A stretch of DNA of 64,000 bases from Alphaproteobacteria bacterium (GCA_009377445.1 WHUA01000001.1:1090725-1154724); one strand, 5' to 3'; counted from the first letter of the stretch, positions 1-8,447 are shown. The notes: generated from the letters alone by a model not told the origin. Translations and numbers: made by a program.

Positions 1-1269
1 CCTGAGGGACGCGAGCGTGACGCCGCGCGTGTCCTGCCCGTCGATCTCCACCGCGCCCTGCTGCACGTCGAAGAAACGCAGAATGAGGTTCAGGATCGTC
101 GACTTGCCGGCGCCCGAAGGGCCGACGAGCGCCACGGTCTTCCCCGGCGGCGCCTCGATCGTGACGCCGTGCAGGGCCACGTGCTCGTCGTCATAGGAGA
201 AATGGACGTTCTTCAGCACGACGCGACCTTCGCGTACCTGAAGCGGCTTCGCATCCGGCGCTTCCGCCACCGCCGGCTCGTAGTCGAGCATGGCGAAGAT
301 GCGCTCGGCCGCCGCAAGGCCGTGCTGCAGGCTGGCGTTCAGATTCGCCAGGCTCCGCAACGGCGTGTAGGCGGCGCCCATGGCGACGAAGAAGGTCATG
401 AACTGGCCCACGGTCGTGTCTCCGTGGATGACCTGGTATCCGCCCCAGCCGAGGACCACCGCGATGACCAGGCCGCCCAGCGATTCCATCACCGGGTAGG
501 TGCGCGAGCGCGTGGTGCCTTCGCGATAGTGCAGCGCGTAGACGCCTTCGAACACGTCGCGCGCGCGCTTGCGCTCGTAATCCTCCATGCCATAGGCCTT
601 GACTTGGCGGAAGCCTTTGAACACCTCGTCGAGGAAGCTCGTGAAGTCGCCAAGCGACACCTGGGTCCGCTGCGACAGGCGGCGGACGCGCTGGCCGATA
701 TACAAGATCGGGAAAACGCTCACGGGGAAGATGACGAGCGCGATAAGCGCCATTTTCCAATGCGTATGGATCATGACGCCGGTAAGCACGATGATCGTGA
801 AGAGATCGCGGCCGAATCCCGTGAAGGTCTTGACCGTCGCCTCGCGCGTGAAGTTGACGTCGTTGCCGAAGCGGGAGACCAGCTTCCCCGTCGCATCGCC
901 ATGGATGAATTTCAGGTCGGCACCGATCAGCCGGTCGAACATCTGCGTCTGCATCATCACGCAGAGGCGGAGCCCCGTCTTCTGCATCAGGACCGCCTGG
1001 CCGAAGGTCGCGAAGCCCTTGACGACCGAGACGCCGAGGAACACGAGCGGCAGGATCCACAGCAAGGTGGTGTCGCCCTGGGTGAACACCTTGTCCAGGG
1101 CCGGCTCGATCAGCTTGGCCTGCGTCCCGGTGGCAAGCGCCACGACGATCATGAGCAGAATGGCGCAAACGATCTTGCCCAGATGATGGCTAAGATAATC
1201 GCGCGCCAGGCGCCGTATCAGCGTCCAGGCCGGGGTCTGCAACTCTTGCTTCGGGAACTTTCGGGCCAC
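1..1269 (-). CDS. MsbA-like ABC exporter, fused permease/ATPase (3' end cut by window)
   Basis: 423 codons are visible; the C-terminal half of the nucleotide-binding domain lies outside the window. Start is GTG at 1269 with AGGAG about 6 nt upstream. Residues 1-330 form a type IV exporter membrane domain, with hydrophobic segments near 30-48, 67-83, 157-190 and 262-300. The segment VKAYGMEDYE (223-232) is typical of MsbA-type lipid exporters. The ATPase domain starts near residue 348 and the Walker A motif GPSGAGKST is at 383-391. By family it should export a lipid (lipid A core or similar) or a drug across the inner membrane as a homodimer. Substrate is inferred; the signature and Walker B motifs are not in view. 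The next gene on the same strand is a small lipoprotein ending 106 bp upstream. Confidence 0.85.
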   Translation of the reverse strand, partial: MARKFPKQELQTPAWTLIRRLARDYLSHHLGKIVCAILLMIVVALATGTQAKLIEPALDKVFTQGDTTLLWILPLVFLGVSVVKGFATFGQAVLMQKTGLRLCVMMQTQMFDRLIGADLKFIHGDATGKLVSRFGNDVNFTREATVKTFTGFGRDLFTIIVLTGVMIHTHWKMALIALVIFPVSVFPILYIGQRVRRLSQRTQVSLGDFTSFLDEVFKGFRQVKAYGMEDYERKRARDVFEGVYALHYREGTTRSRTYPVMESLGGLVIAVVLGWGGYQVIHGDTTVGQFMTFFVAMGAAYTPLRSLANLNASLQHGLAAAERIFAMLDYEPAVAEAPDAKPLQVREGRVVLKNVHFSYDDEHVALHGVTIEAPPGKTVALVGPSGAGKSTILNLILRFFDVQQGAVEIDGQDTRGVTLASLR

Positions 1270-1374
1270 TACCGGCTCCTGCTGCTTCGCGCGGAGGTAT
1301 AGCACGGCATCGAAAGGCGATAAATCGCGGAAATGCGCTGAAAACCCTTGAGTGTCCCGGGGGGATCCGCCCGC

Positions 1375-1743
1375 TCAGCGGCCTTCCGGCTCGGGCGCGC
1401 TGGAGCGGTGCTGGCTCAGGCAGGACTCGTAGAGCTGGCGGTAGTAGCGTTGCGCGTCGAGACGCGCGAAGTCCTGGAAAACCTGGCTGCTGCCGCCTTC
1501 GAAGTTGCCGGAGATCGAATCGAAATCCCGCTCCATCTGCCGCCCGGCCATGCCGTCGGCGTATTCGCGGCAGACGCTGACATTCGGCGGCGGGCCGGCG
1601 TCGCTCGTGGCGGGCCGGTCGGGGGGCGGCGACCGTTTTGCGCGCTTCTGCGCCGCGCAGCCGGCGAAGGCCACGGCGACGACGGCGGCGACGAACAGAC
1701 GGCCAGCGAGGCGGTTGGAAAACTTCAATTTGGTCGAGCCCAC
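1375..1743 (-). CDS. Small predicted lipoprotein, function unknown
   Basis: 122 residues from a GTG start. The N-terminus has Lys/Arg residues, then a hydrophobic stretch (residues 16-26) ending in a lipobox-like AFAGC, with the lipidated cysteine at about 29. The mature part is Arg/Pro-rich, then polar with many Tyr, Gln and Arg residues near the C-terminus (RYYRQLYESCLSQ) and two further cysteines. No family is recognised. It lies 106 bp upstream of the ABC exporter on the same strand and could be co-transcribed with it; an envelope role is inferred from the signal alone. A later TTG start at codon 6 is possible. Confidence 0.6.
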   Translation of the reverse strand: MGSTKLKFSNRLAGRLFVAAVVAVAFAGCAAQKRAKRSPPPDRPATSDAGPPPNVSVCREYADGMAGRQMERDFDSISGNFEGGSSQVFQDFARLDAQRYYRQLYESCLSQHRSSAPEPEGR

Positions 1744-1990
1744 TCAGTCCGACAACGCGGGGATGTATGAATCTGGTCGCTGGACCGTGCGTCGGCAAGC
1801 GGCAAATTCCAAACAATTTGAGGGAAATAGGACGTATCGCATCGCGGCGCGCCGATTTCGGCGCGGCGGATTCACTTAACCTTTTAATAATCCGCGCGAA
1901 TTATGCTACGTTGCGTCCGCGCGACAGGGAGGAGGATTCTGGATGCCGCTGGGCACCAGGGTCCTTTTTTATTCGAAAGGGATTGGCCGG

Positions 1991-2461
1991 ATGAAGAAAA
2001 TCCTGTGCCTCGCCATAATCGCGTATCTCGTCTCCGGCTGCGCGCTGACGGATCGGAAGAACAAGCTGGCCGTCGCGACGGTCGCCGGCGGGCTTGCCGG
2101 CGCCATGATCGGCTGGAGCGTCTTCGGCCCCGGCACGGAGGGCATCTTCGGCGCGCTCGCCATTGGCGGGGTAAGCGCCGGCACCGCCTATCTCATCACC
2201 GACGAGATGCTGTGGCGCGAAAAAGAGTCGCTGCACCGCGCCACGTACCAAAGCCTGCAGGACGGCAAGGAAGGCCAGCCGACGAACTGGTCCAGTCAGG
2301 ATTCCGCGGCCCGCGCCAGCATCACGCCGATGCGGACCTTCCGCGACAAGCAGGGCCGGCTGTGCCGCGATTTCGTCGTCGTGTTCGATATCGGCGAGAC
2401 CCGCGAGTCCGTCATGCGCACGGCGTGCCAGGGCGTCGACGGAGCCTGGCAGACGGTCTGA
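1991..2461 (+). CDS. Glycine-zipper lipoprotein, surface-antigen-like
   Basis: 156 residues from ATG 1991; an upstream in-frame ATG at 1943 would bury the signal peptide, so 1991 is preferred (GAAAGGGA lies upstream). Lipobox LVSGC puts the acylated cysteine at residue 17. A glycine-rich hydrophobic segment (residues 30-66, e.g. AGGLAGAMIGW) resembles the glycine-zipper of 17 kDa surface antigens of alphaproteobacteria. The C-terminal half (about 90-156), with FRDKQGRLCRDF and a second cysteine in RTACQG, matches the C-terminal domain of those antigens as I remember it. Likely anchored in the outer membrane. No operon partner: downstream is a 397-bp gap. Confidence 0.7.
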   Translation: MKKILCLAIIAYLVSGCALTDRKNKLAVATVAGGLAGAMIGWSVFGPGTEGIFGALAIGGVSAGTAYLITDEMLWREKESLHRATYQSLQDGKEGQPTNWSSQDSAARASITPMRTFRDKQGRLCRDFVVVFDIGETRESVMRTACQGVDGAWQTV

Positions 2462-2572
2462 CCCGCCGCTCTTCGCCGGAATCCAACGCCCCAAAAAAGA
2501 GGGGCCGCGCCAATTGGCACGGCCCAAGTCTAGGGAGGAAACGCCCAAGAAGTGCGGCAAGGTATTTCTACC

Positions 2573-2718
2573 TTGCAATGCAACATGAGCTTGGACGACT
2601 CATGCTGCGATGCAATATATCGCAGATAGATCGGTTAATTGCAAGGCCTGTCAGGCAGATATCGCTGCCATATTGTCGCACCCCATATCGGCGGTCAAAG
2701 GGTGTTGCTGCATTGCAA
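2573..2718. promoter_or_regulatory. Inverted TGCATTGCAA motifs and a palindrome upstream of the amidohydrolase
   Basis: In the 397-bp gap 2462-2858, TTGCAATGCA (2573-2582) recurs as its exact reverse complement TGCATTGCAA (2709-2718). Between them lies TGCGAT-N7-ATCGCA (2606-2624), a 6+6 palindrome, and the stretch is AT-richer than its surroundings. This looks like an operator region with looping potential for the downstream gene at 2859. No matching regulator gene is adjacent, so the binding protein is unknown. Nothing in the gap codes convincingly for protein. Confidence 0.4.
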
Positions 2719-2724
2719 CAATCC

Positions 2725-2768
2725 GTGCCGCCGCCGTGCCGCCGCCGTGCCGCCGCCGTGCCGCCGCC
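2725..2768. repeat. Tandem repeat, four copies of an 11-bp unit
   Basis: GTGCCGCCGCC is repeated four times without change (2725-2735, 2736-2746, 2747-2757, 2758-2768), followed by a degenerate ATGCCGGGG. It sits 90 bp before the start of the amidohydrolase, in its leader. Such an array can change copy number by slippage, so it may alter leader spacing between strains. It is too short and has no spacers, so it is not CRISPR. Confidence 0.9.
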
Positions 2769-2858
2769 ATGCCGGGGATCGGCGCAATTCCGCCGAGGTC
2801 GACGTGCGGCATGCGGCGTATCTATAGTCATATCCGTTGAAACGGCGCGAGGTGCGGC

Positions 2859-4091
2859 ATGGAAAATCTGCGGATCGACGGCCAAAGGCTATGGGACAGC
2901 CTGATGGAAATGGCGCGGATCGGCGCCACGAAGAAAGGCGGCGTGTGCCGCCTCGCCTTGACGGATCTCGACAAGCAGTCGCGCGACCTGTTCATCGCCT
3001 GGTGCGAGCAGGCCGGCTGCCGGGTATCGGTCGATCCGGTGGGCAACATCTTCGCCCGCCGCCCCGGTCGTGACAACGCGCTGCCGCCGGTGGTGACCGG
3101 CAGCCACCTCGACAGCCAGCCGACCGGCGGGAAATTCGACGGCGCATACGGCGTGCTCGCGGGCCTCGAGGTCCTGCGCGCGCTGAACGACGGTGCGGTG
3201 GAAACCGAAGCGCCGGTCGAAGTGGCGGTCTGGACGAACGAGGAAGGCTCGCGCTTCGCGCCGGCGATGATGGGCTCGGGCGTCTATGCCGGCTTGTTTC
3301 CGCTTGAAGACATCTACGCGGCCGAGGATGTGGAGGGGAACAACTTCGGCGCGGAGCTGGAGCGTATCGGGTATAAGGGCGCGGCGCGCGGCGCGCCCGC
3401 GATCGGCGCGTATTTCGAGGCGCATATCGAGCAGGGCCCTATCCTCGAGGCGGAGCAGCGGACGATCGGCATCGTCACCGGCGCGCAAGGCCAGCGCTGG
3501 TATGAGATTACGCTGACCGGCATGGAGGCGCATGCCGGGCCGACGCCGATGGCGCGGCGCCGCGACGCCCTGGTGGGCGCGGCCCAGGTCGTGCAGACGG
3601 TCAACCGCATCGGCCATGACTTCCAGCCCTATGCGTGCGCCACGGTCGGCATGATGCAGGTGCATCCGAACAGCCGGAACGTAATTCCCGGAAGGGTCTT
3701 CATGACGGTGGATTTCCGCCACCCCGACGACGCGCGGCTCGGGGCGATGGATGCGGCGCTGCGGCAGGAAGCGGCGGCGATCGCCGAGCAATGCAAGCTC
3801 GAGCTCGAGCTGAAGCAGATCCTCGATTTCCAGGCGACGCCCTTCGATGCCGGCTGCGTCGCGGCGGTACGGGCAGGCGCGGAGCGCTTCGGCTACAGCC
3901 ACAGCGACATCATCAGCGGCGCGGGCCACGACGCGGTCTATGTCGCGAAGATTGCGCCCGCCGGTATGATCTTCGTGCCCTGCGAGGACGGCATCAGCCA
4001 TAACGAGATCGAGAACGCGACGCTGGAAGACCTCGCCGCGGGCTGCCAGGTGCTGCTGCACGCGGTGCTCGACAAGGCTGGGGCGCGGTAG
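2859..4091 (+). CDS. M20-family amidohydrolase (allantoate/N-carbamoyl-amino-acid hydrolase type)
   Basis: 410 residues, normal for the family. Binuclear-metal residues of the hydantoinase/carbamoylase group are visible: GSHLDSQ (His83), KFDGAYG (Asp94), TNEEGSRFAPA (Glu128/129), FEAHIEQGP (His189) and GISHNEIE near the C-terminus. The dimerisation lid carries the typical GMEAHAGPTPM. It should hydrolyse a C-N bond in an N-carbamoyl or ureido compound (N-carbamoyl amino acid, beta-ureidopropionate or allantoate) in the cytoplasm. No hydantoinase, allantoinase or transporter gene lies next to it, so substrate is open. GAGG lies 6 nt before the ATG. Two strong hairpins follow the stop. Confidence 0.88.
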   Translation: MENLRIDGQRLWDSLMEMARIGATKKGGVCRLALTDLDKQSRDLFIAWCEQAGCRVSVDPVGNIFARRPGRDNALPPVVTGSHLDSQPTGGKFDGAYGVLAGLEVLRALNDGAVETEAPVEVAVWTNEEGSRFAPAMMGSGVYAGLFPLEDIYAAEDVEGNNFGAELERIGYKGAARGAPAIGAYFEAHIEQGPILEAEQRTIGIVTGAQGQRWYEITLTGMEAHAGPTPMARRRDALVGAAQVVQTVNRIGHDFQPYACATVGMMQVHPNSRNVIPGRVFMTVDFRHPDDARLGAMDAALRQEAAAIAEQCKLELELKQILDFQATPFDAGCVAAVRAGAERFGYSHSDIISGAGHDAVYVAKIAPAGMIFVPCEDGISHNEIENATLEDLAAGCQVLLHAVLDKAGAR

Positions 4092-4104
4092 GCCGGCGTG
4101 CGCT

Positions 4105-4154
4105 AGATCAATTTGCAATCAGGTGGAATCACCTGATTGCAGGTAAATTGATCT
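4105..4154. repeat. Long hairpin (REP-like palindrome 1)
   Basis: AGATCAATTT and GCAATCAGGTG are followed, after a GAAT loop, by CACCTGATTGC, a 4-nt interruption and AAATTGATCT: 21 paired positions over 50 bp. It lies between the convergent amidohydrolase and ctaA genes. It lacks a U-tract, so a bidirectional stabiliser, terminator or mobile palindromic repeat are all possible. Confidence 0.75.
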
Positions 4155-4167
4155 ATCTTAAAAGGTT

Positions 4168-4207
4168 AGAGCAACTTATCTGCGTCCGATCGGACGCAGG
4201 TTGCTCT
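4168..4207. repeat. Second adjacent hairpin (REP-like palindrome 2)
   Basis: AGAGCAAC, then CTGCGTCCGATCGGACGCAG (itself a perfect 20-bp palindrome), then GTTGCTCT; only a TTAT bulge breaks the symmetry. It starts 13 bp after the previous hairpin and ends 12 bp before the ctaA stop codon. Such paired palindromes between convergent genes are typical of repeated intergenic elements in alphaproteobacteria. Confidence 0.75.
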
Positions 4208-4219
4208 AGGCCGGCTCCG

Positions 4220-5284
4220 TCAGCGCGATTTTCGGTGGAGCGTGTGCGCGCTCCACACCGCGAGGCAGAACACGGCGATGGCGCCGCCCTGGTGCGCCAC
4301 GCCGAGCGCGATCGGCACGCCCAGCATCAGCGTCGAGACGCCGAGCGAAACCTGGATCGCCACCATCCCGAGCAGCAGGTCGACCGGTCGCCGCAGCGCC
4401 GCCGCCAGGTCGCTCCGCCGTGCGGCCAGCCACAGGCAGGGCGTGGCGAGCGCAACCGTGTAGGCGAGCATGCGGTGGTTGAACTGCACGGCGGCGACGT
4501 TGTCGAAGAGGTTCAGCCACCAGGGGCGCATCGCGCCATAGAGCTCCGGGACGAAGGCCCCGTTCATCAGCGGCCAATCGTTGTAGACGAAGCCTGCGTC
4601 GAGCCCGGCGACGAGGCCGCCCGACAAGGCCAGCACGAATATCAGCGCCAGCAGGAGCTTGGCGCCATGGCGTAGCGCGGCGGGCGCCTCCGACACGCGC
4701 GGGCGCGGCAGAATGTCGAGCGCCACCCACAGCATCGCGCCCAAGATGAGAAAGGCGATGCCGAGATGCGTGGCGAGCCGGTAATGGCTGACGTCGACGC
4801 GGTCGACCAGGCCGCTCTTCACCATCCACCAGCCGATGCCGCCCTGCAGCCCTCCCAGGAGGAACAAGCCGAAGAGCCGGAGCCCGAGCGCGCGCCCGAT
4901 CCGCCAGCGCAGGAGAAACCACGCGAGCGGCAGCCCGAAGGCGACCCCGATCAACCGTCCGAGCAGGCGGTGCAGGTATTCCCACCAGAAGATCGTCCGG
5001 AACTCGGCAAGCGTCATGCCCGCGTTGACCGTGCGGTACTCCGACGTGTCACGGTAGAGATCGAACACGCGCTGCCATTCGGCGCCGGTCAGCGGCGGCA
5101 GTGCGCCCATCAGCGGATTCCATTCCGCGATCGACAGGCCCGATTCCGTCAGCCGGGTGATCGCGCCGACCAGCATCATCAGCACCACCAGCCCGGCGCA
5201 GGCGAAAAGCCACGCGACGACGGCGCGACTGCCGGTGACGGCGGGTTTCCTCACGGCGGTTGCACTGTCGATTGTCTCGGCCAT
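4220..5284 (-). CDS. ctaA: Heme A synthase, COX15/CtaA family
   Basis: 354 residues with about eight membrane helices. It oxidises the C8 methyl of heme O to the formyl group of heme A, needed by aa3-type cytochrome oxidase. Family signatures include the first helix ending in GAITRLTESGLSIAEWNP, EYLHRLLGR (His of the first half), VSHYRLATHLG, the FNHRMLAY segment and VAHQGGA near the end; the paired histidines serve heme binding in the two half-domains. Start at ATG 5284 gives a short polar N-terminus before helix 1, as in Rhodospirillales homologues. ctaB and cox genes are not in the window. Confidence 0.95.
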   Translation of the reverse strand: MAETIDSATAVRKPAVTGSRAVVAWLFACAGLVVLMMLVGAITRLTESGLSIAEWNPLMGALPPLTGAEWQRVFDLYRDTSEYRTVNAGMTLAEFRTIFWWEYLHRLLGRLIGVAFGLPLAWFLLRWRIGRALGLRLFGLFLLGGLQGGIGWWMVKSGLVDRVDVSHYRLATHLGIAFLILGAMLWVALDILPRPRVSEAPAALRHGAKLLLALIFVLALSGGLVAGLDAGFVYNDWPLMNGAFVPELYGAMRPWWLNLFDNVAAVQFNHRMLAYTVALATPCLWLAARRSDLAAALRRPVDLLLGMVAIQVSLGVSTLMLGVPIALGVAHQGGAIAVFCLAVWSAHTLHRKSR

Positions 5285-5419
5285 GGCGCACTATCGTTGC
5301 TGCGTCATCCGCAGGCCAGCGGGCAATTCGCCGCAATGCCTGCCCCGGATATGGACGCCGTGCGTCGGGCTGCGGCTGTTCGAGAAAACACCCAGCGTTC
5401 GGCAAGATCGCGCATGTGG

Positions 5420-5442
5420 ACTCCGCGGTCGAGCCGCGGAGT
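5420..5442. repeat. Hairpin element, copy A (compare 31806-31828)
   Basis: ACTCCGCGG-TCGAG-CCGCGGAGT: 9-bp arms around a 5-nt loop, followed by GACGATTT. A second copy at 31806-31828 has the same loop and the same following GTGACGA but different, still fully paired, arm bases. It sits in the 264-bp gap between korB and ctaA. Confidence 0.8.
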
Positions 5443-5483
5443 GACGATTTCTATTTGGATTCAAATACTCACGTCATGCCACT

Positions 5484-5502
5484 CCCCGGACATGATCCGG
5501 GG
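5484..5502. repeat. Short palindrome CCCCGGA-N5-TCCGGGG
   Basis: 7-bp perfect arms around CATGA, preceded by CGTCATGCCACT and followed by ATCA. The sequence resembles a very common intergenic palindrome of alphaproteobacterial genomes. It lies 47 bp past the korB stop codon and could also act as a weak terminator; there is no clear T-run. Confidence 0.5.
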
Positions 5503-5548
5503 ATCAGTCCGCGGCATCCATGGGTGCAGCCTCTCGGATCGTGCGGCC

Positions 5549-6577
5549 CTACACCCCGACGCGCCAGGTGTGGCCGCTGCGCAATAGCTCGGCCATCGGC
5601 ACGGCTTTTTTCTTCGACTTGGCGGCGGCGACCTGCGCGTAGACGGCGGTGGTGTAATCCAGGCCTTCCTCGGCGTAGAGCACGCCGAGCGCGACCGGGA
5701 AGGACGGCGGTTGCATCTGCGCCAGCAGCGTGGCCAGCACCTTGTTCGTTTCGTCATGGACGAGGATGTCGCCCACCGTCACGCCGTTCTCGCCGACCTT
5801 CACGACCTCGAGCTTCAGCGTGCTGGTGTTGAGGCGGATACCCTTGTCGTTGTCCTTGCCGAACAGCAGCGGCTTGCCGTGCTCCACGAAGACCTGCGTG
5901 TCGGCGGCGATCTCGCGATCGGTGAAATGCGCGAAGGCGCCGTCGTTGTAGACGATGCAGTTCTGGAAGATCTCGACGAAGGACGCGCCCTTGTGCGCAT
6001 GCGCCCGCTTCATGACGACCGGCAGGTGCTTCTGCAGCGTATCGACCGAGCGCGCGACGAACCGCGCCCCGCAGCCGAGCGCGAACTCGACCGCCGACAC
6101 GGGATTGTCGATCGAGCCCATCGGCGTCGACGGCGATTTGGTGCCGACGCGCGAGGTCGGCGAATACTGCCCCTTGGTCAGGCCGTAGATCGCGTTGTTG
6201 AACAGCAGCACGTTGACGTCGACGTTGCGCCGCAGCACATGCAGCGTGTGATTGCCGCCGATCGACAGGCAGTCGCCGTCGCCGGTCACGACCCAGATGT
6301 CGAGCTCGGGATTGGCGAGCTTGAGCCCGGTCGCGATCGCAGGCGCCCGGCCGTGGATGGTGTGGAACCCGTAGGTCGCCATGTAATAGGGAAAGCGCGC
6401 CGCGCAGCCGATGCCGGATACGAACACTGTGCGGTCGCGGGGCGTGCCGATCTCGGCAAGCGCGCTGCGCACCGCCTTGATGATGGCGTAGTCGCCGCAG
6501 CCCGGGCACCAGCGCACTTCCTGGTCGGAAGTCAGTTCCTTCGCCGTGAGCGCCACGGGGGCTTGCTGGACGGTCAT
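5549..6577 (-). CDS. korB: 2-oxoacid:ferredoxin oxidoreductase, beta subunit (KorB type)
   Basis: 342 residues. Binds thiamine diphosphate and one 4Fe-4S cluster. CPGCG (residues 24-28), SGIGCA and the later FQNC supply cluster cysteines, and VTGDGDCLSIGGNH through LLFNNAIYGLTKGQ is the ThDP/Mg motif. With the alpha subunit just upstream (1-nt gap) it should decarboxylate 2-oxoglutarate, or another 2-oxoacid, to an acyl-CoA and reduce ferredoxin. The GQYSPTS segment fits the 2-oxoglutarate group, but exact substrate is inferred. Two-subunit enzymes of this type support a reductive or alternative TCA step. Confidence 0.9.
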   Translation of the reverse strand: MTVQQAPVALTAKELTSDQEVRWCPGCGDYAIIKAVRSALAEIGTPRDRTVFVSGIGCAARFPYYMATYGFHTIHGRAPAIATGLKLANPELDIWVVTGDGDCLSIGGNHTLHVLRRNVDVNVLLFNNAIYGLTKGQYSPTSRVGTKSPSTPMGSIDNPVSAVEFALGCGARFVARSVDTLQKHLPVVMKRAHAHKGASFVEIFQNCIVYNDGAFAHFTDREIAADTQVFVEHGKPLLFGKDNDKGIRLNTSTLKLEVVKVGENGVTVGDILVHDETNKVLATLLAQMQPPSFPVALGVLYAEEGLDYTTAVYAQVAAAKSKKKAVPMAELLRSGHTWRVGV

Positions 6578-6578
6578 C

Positions 6579-8447
6579 TCACTTCTCCAACTGTTCGCGG
6601 ATCGCCGCTTCGATCGTGCTGATCTTGAACGGCTTGCCGCTGATCTGATTGAGGCCTTCCGCCGGCAGCAGGTACTGCGCGCGAAGCAGCGTCACGAGCT
6701 GCCCGCTGTTCATCTCGGGCACCAGGACGCGGTCGAACTTGCCGAGCAGGTCGCCGAGATTGCGCGGCAGCGGCCAGATGTGGCGCAGATGGACATGCGA
6801 CACGTCCTCGCCCTCGGCCCGCAGATTGCCGACGGCGCGCGAGATCGGGCCGTATGTCGAGCCCCAGCCGACAACGGCGAGCGCGCCGCCCTCGGTGCCG
6901 TCTTCGACCGTCTGCAACGGGATGTCGTTGGCGATGCCGTCGATCTTGGCGGCGCGCACGTCGGTCATCTTCTGGTGGTTCTCGGGGTCGTAGGAGATAT
7001 GGCCCGAGGAGAAGGACTTCTCGATGCCGCCGATGCGGTGCATCATCTCCGGCGTGCCGGGCTTCACCCAGGGGCGCGCCAGGGTCTCGGGATCGCGAAG
7101 GAATGGATGGAAGCCTTCCGGATCGGTGCGGAACTGCACCGGGAACGGCTCATAGGCGCCCATATCGGGAATGCGCCACGGCTCCGCCGCGTTGACGATG
7201 TAGCCGTCGGTCAGGACGATCACCGGCGTCATGTATTTGGTCGCGATGCGGACCGCCTCGATGCCGACCTCGAAGCAGTCGGCCGGCGAGCGGGCGGCAA
7301 GCACGGCCACCGGGCTGTCGGCATTCCGCCCGAACACCGCCTGATACAGGTCGGACTGCTCGGTCTTGGTCGGCATGCCGGTGGACGGTCCGGCGCGCTG
7401 GGCGTTGACGACGATTAGCGGCAGCTCCGTGGAGATCGCGAGGCCGATCGCCTCCCCCTTGAGCGCCACGCCGGGACCGGAGCTCGAGGTGATGCCGAGC
7501 GCCCCGCCGTAGGAGGCGCCGATCGCGGAGCAGGCCGCGGCGATCTCGTCCTCGGCCTGGAAGGTGACGATGTCGTACTGCTTGAGGTTCGCCAGCGCGT
7601 GCAGCAGAGAAGAGGCCGGCGTGATCGGATAGGAGCAGAATACCAGCTTTATGCCAGCGAGCTGGGTCCCGGCGAGCAGGCCCCAGGCCATCGCGTCGGT
7701 GCCGGTTATGTTGCGGTAGACGCCCGGCTCGAGCGGCGCCGGCGGAACCACGTAGCTGCTGATCTCGCCCGGCATCTCCGCCGTTTCCGCGAAGGCGTGG
7801 CCGGCGTTCAGCGCCGCGATGTTGGCGTTGGCGATCTCCGGCCGGCTGGCGAAGCGGCGCTGCAGCCAGTCGATGGTCGACTGCCGGCTGCGCCCGTAGA
7901 GCCAGTAAACCAGGCCGAGGGTCCAGAAATTCTTGCAGCGCAGTCCTTCCTTGGAGGAGACGCCCATCTCCTTGACCGCTTCGAGGGTCAGCTTCGAGAT
8001 GTCGATCTTGAGCGTGCGGTACTTGGTGAGCGTCCCGTCCTCGAGCGGATTCGTCGCGTAGCCCGCCTTTTCGAGGTTGCGCGCGCTGAAGGTGCCGGTA
8101 TCGAGCACGATCAGGCCGCCGGGATGAATGTCCGAGAGGTTGACCTTGAGCGCCGCCGGATTGAACGCCACCAGCACGTCGGGAGCATCGCCCGCGGTTG
8201 CGATCGATCGCGCACCGAAATTGATCTGGAACGCCGACACGCCGAACGTCGTACCCGCCGGCGCCCGGATCTCCGCCGGAAAATCGGGAAAGGTCGCCAG
8301 GTCGTTGCCGGCGAGGGCGGTCGTATCGGTGAACTGGCTGCCCGTGATCTGCACGCCGTCGCCGGAATCGCCGGCGAACCGGATGACCACGGACTCTAAC
8401 TCGCGGCGGTCGATATGACGCGGGAGCTCCGCGCTAACAGCTGACAT
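6579..8447 (-). CDS. korA: 2-oxoacid:ferredoxin oxidoreductase, fused gamma-alpha subunit (KorA type)
   Basis: 622 residues from ATG 8447, chosen over ATG 8504 because AAGGAGGG lies 10 nt upstream and the family starts there. The N-terminal gamma domain (about 18-210) has FAGDSGDGVQITGSQF; the alpha domain follows (about 240-622), with FCSYPITPASSLLHAL and the SSSGPGVALKGEAIGLA region that packs against ThDP. The stop is 1 nt before the korB start, so the two are one transcriptional and probably translational unit. The product is cytoplasmic. A ferredoxin-NADP reductase-like gene lies 186 bp further upstream on the same strand. Confidence 0.9.
   Translation of the reverse strand: MSAVSAELPRHIDRRELESVVIRFAGDSGDGVQITGSQFTDTTALAGNDLATFPDFPAEIRAPAGTTFGVSAFQINFGARSIATAGDAPDVLVAFNPAALKVNLSDIHPGGLIVLDTGTFSARNLEKAGYATNPLEDGTLTKYRTLKIDISKLTLEAVKEMGVSSKEGLRCKNFWTLGLVYWLYGRSRQSTIDWLQRRFASRPEIANANIAALNAGHAFAETAEMPGEISSYVVPPAPLEPGVYRNITGTDAMAWGLLAGTQLAGIKLVFCSYPITPASSLLHALANLKQYDIVTFQAEDEIAAACSAIGASYGGALGITSSSGPGVALKGEAIGLAISTELPLIVVNAQRAGPSTGMPTKTEQSDLYQAVFGRNADSPVAVLAARSPADCFEVGIEAVRIATKYMTPVIVLTDGYIVNAAEPWRIPDMGAYEPFPVQFRTDPEGFHPFLRDPETLARPWVKPGTPEMMHRIGGIEKSFSSGHISYDPENHQKMTDVRAAKIDGIANDIPLQTVEDGTEGGALAVVGWGSTYGPISRAVGNLRAEGEDVSHVHLRHIWPLPRNLGDLLGKFDRVLVPEMNSGQLVTLLRAQYLLPAEGLNQISGKPFKISTIEAAIREQLEK

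Noticed and set aside
2491..2525. Rho-independent terminator after the glycine-zipper lipoprotein
   Set aside because: An imperfect GC-rich palindrome (GGCCGCGCC-AATT-GGCACGGCC) is present but no T-run follows, so a terminator is not supported.
2725..2768. Possible CRISPR or minisatellite-coded peptide
   Set aside because: Units are 11 bp with no spacers and no cas genes; reading frames through it are low-complexity.
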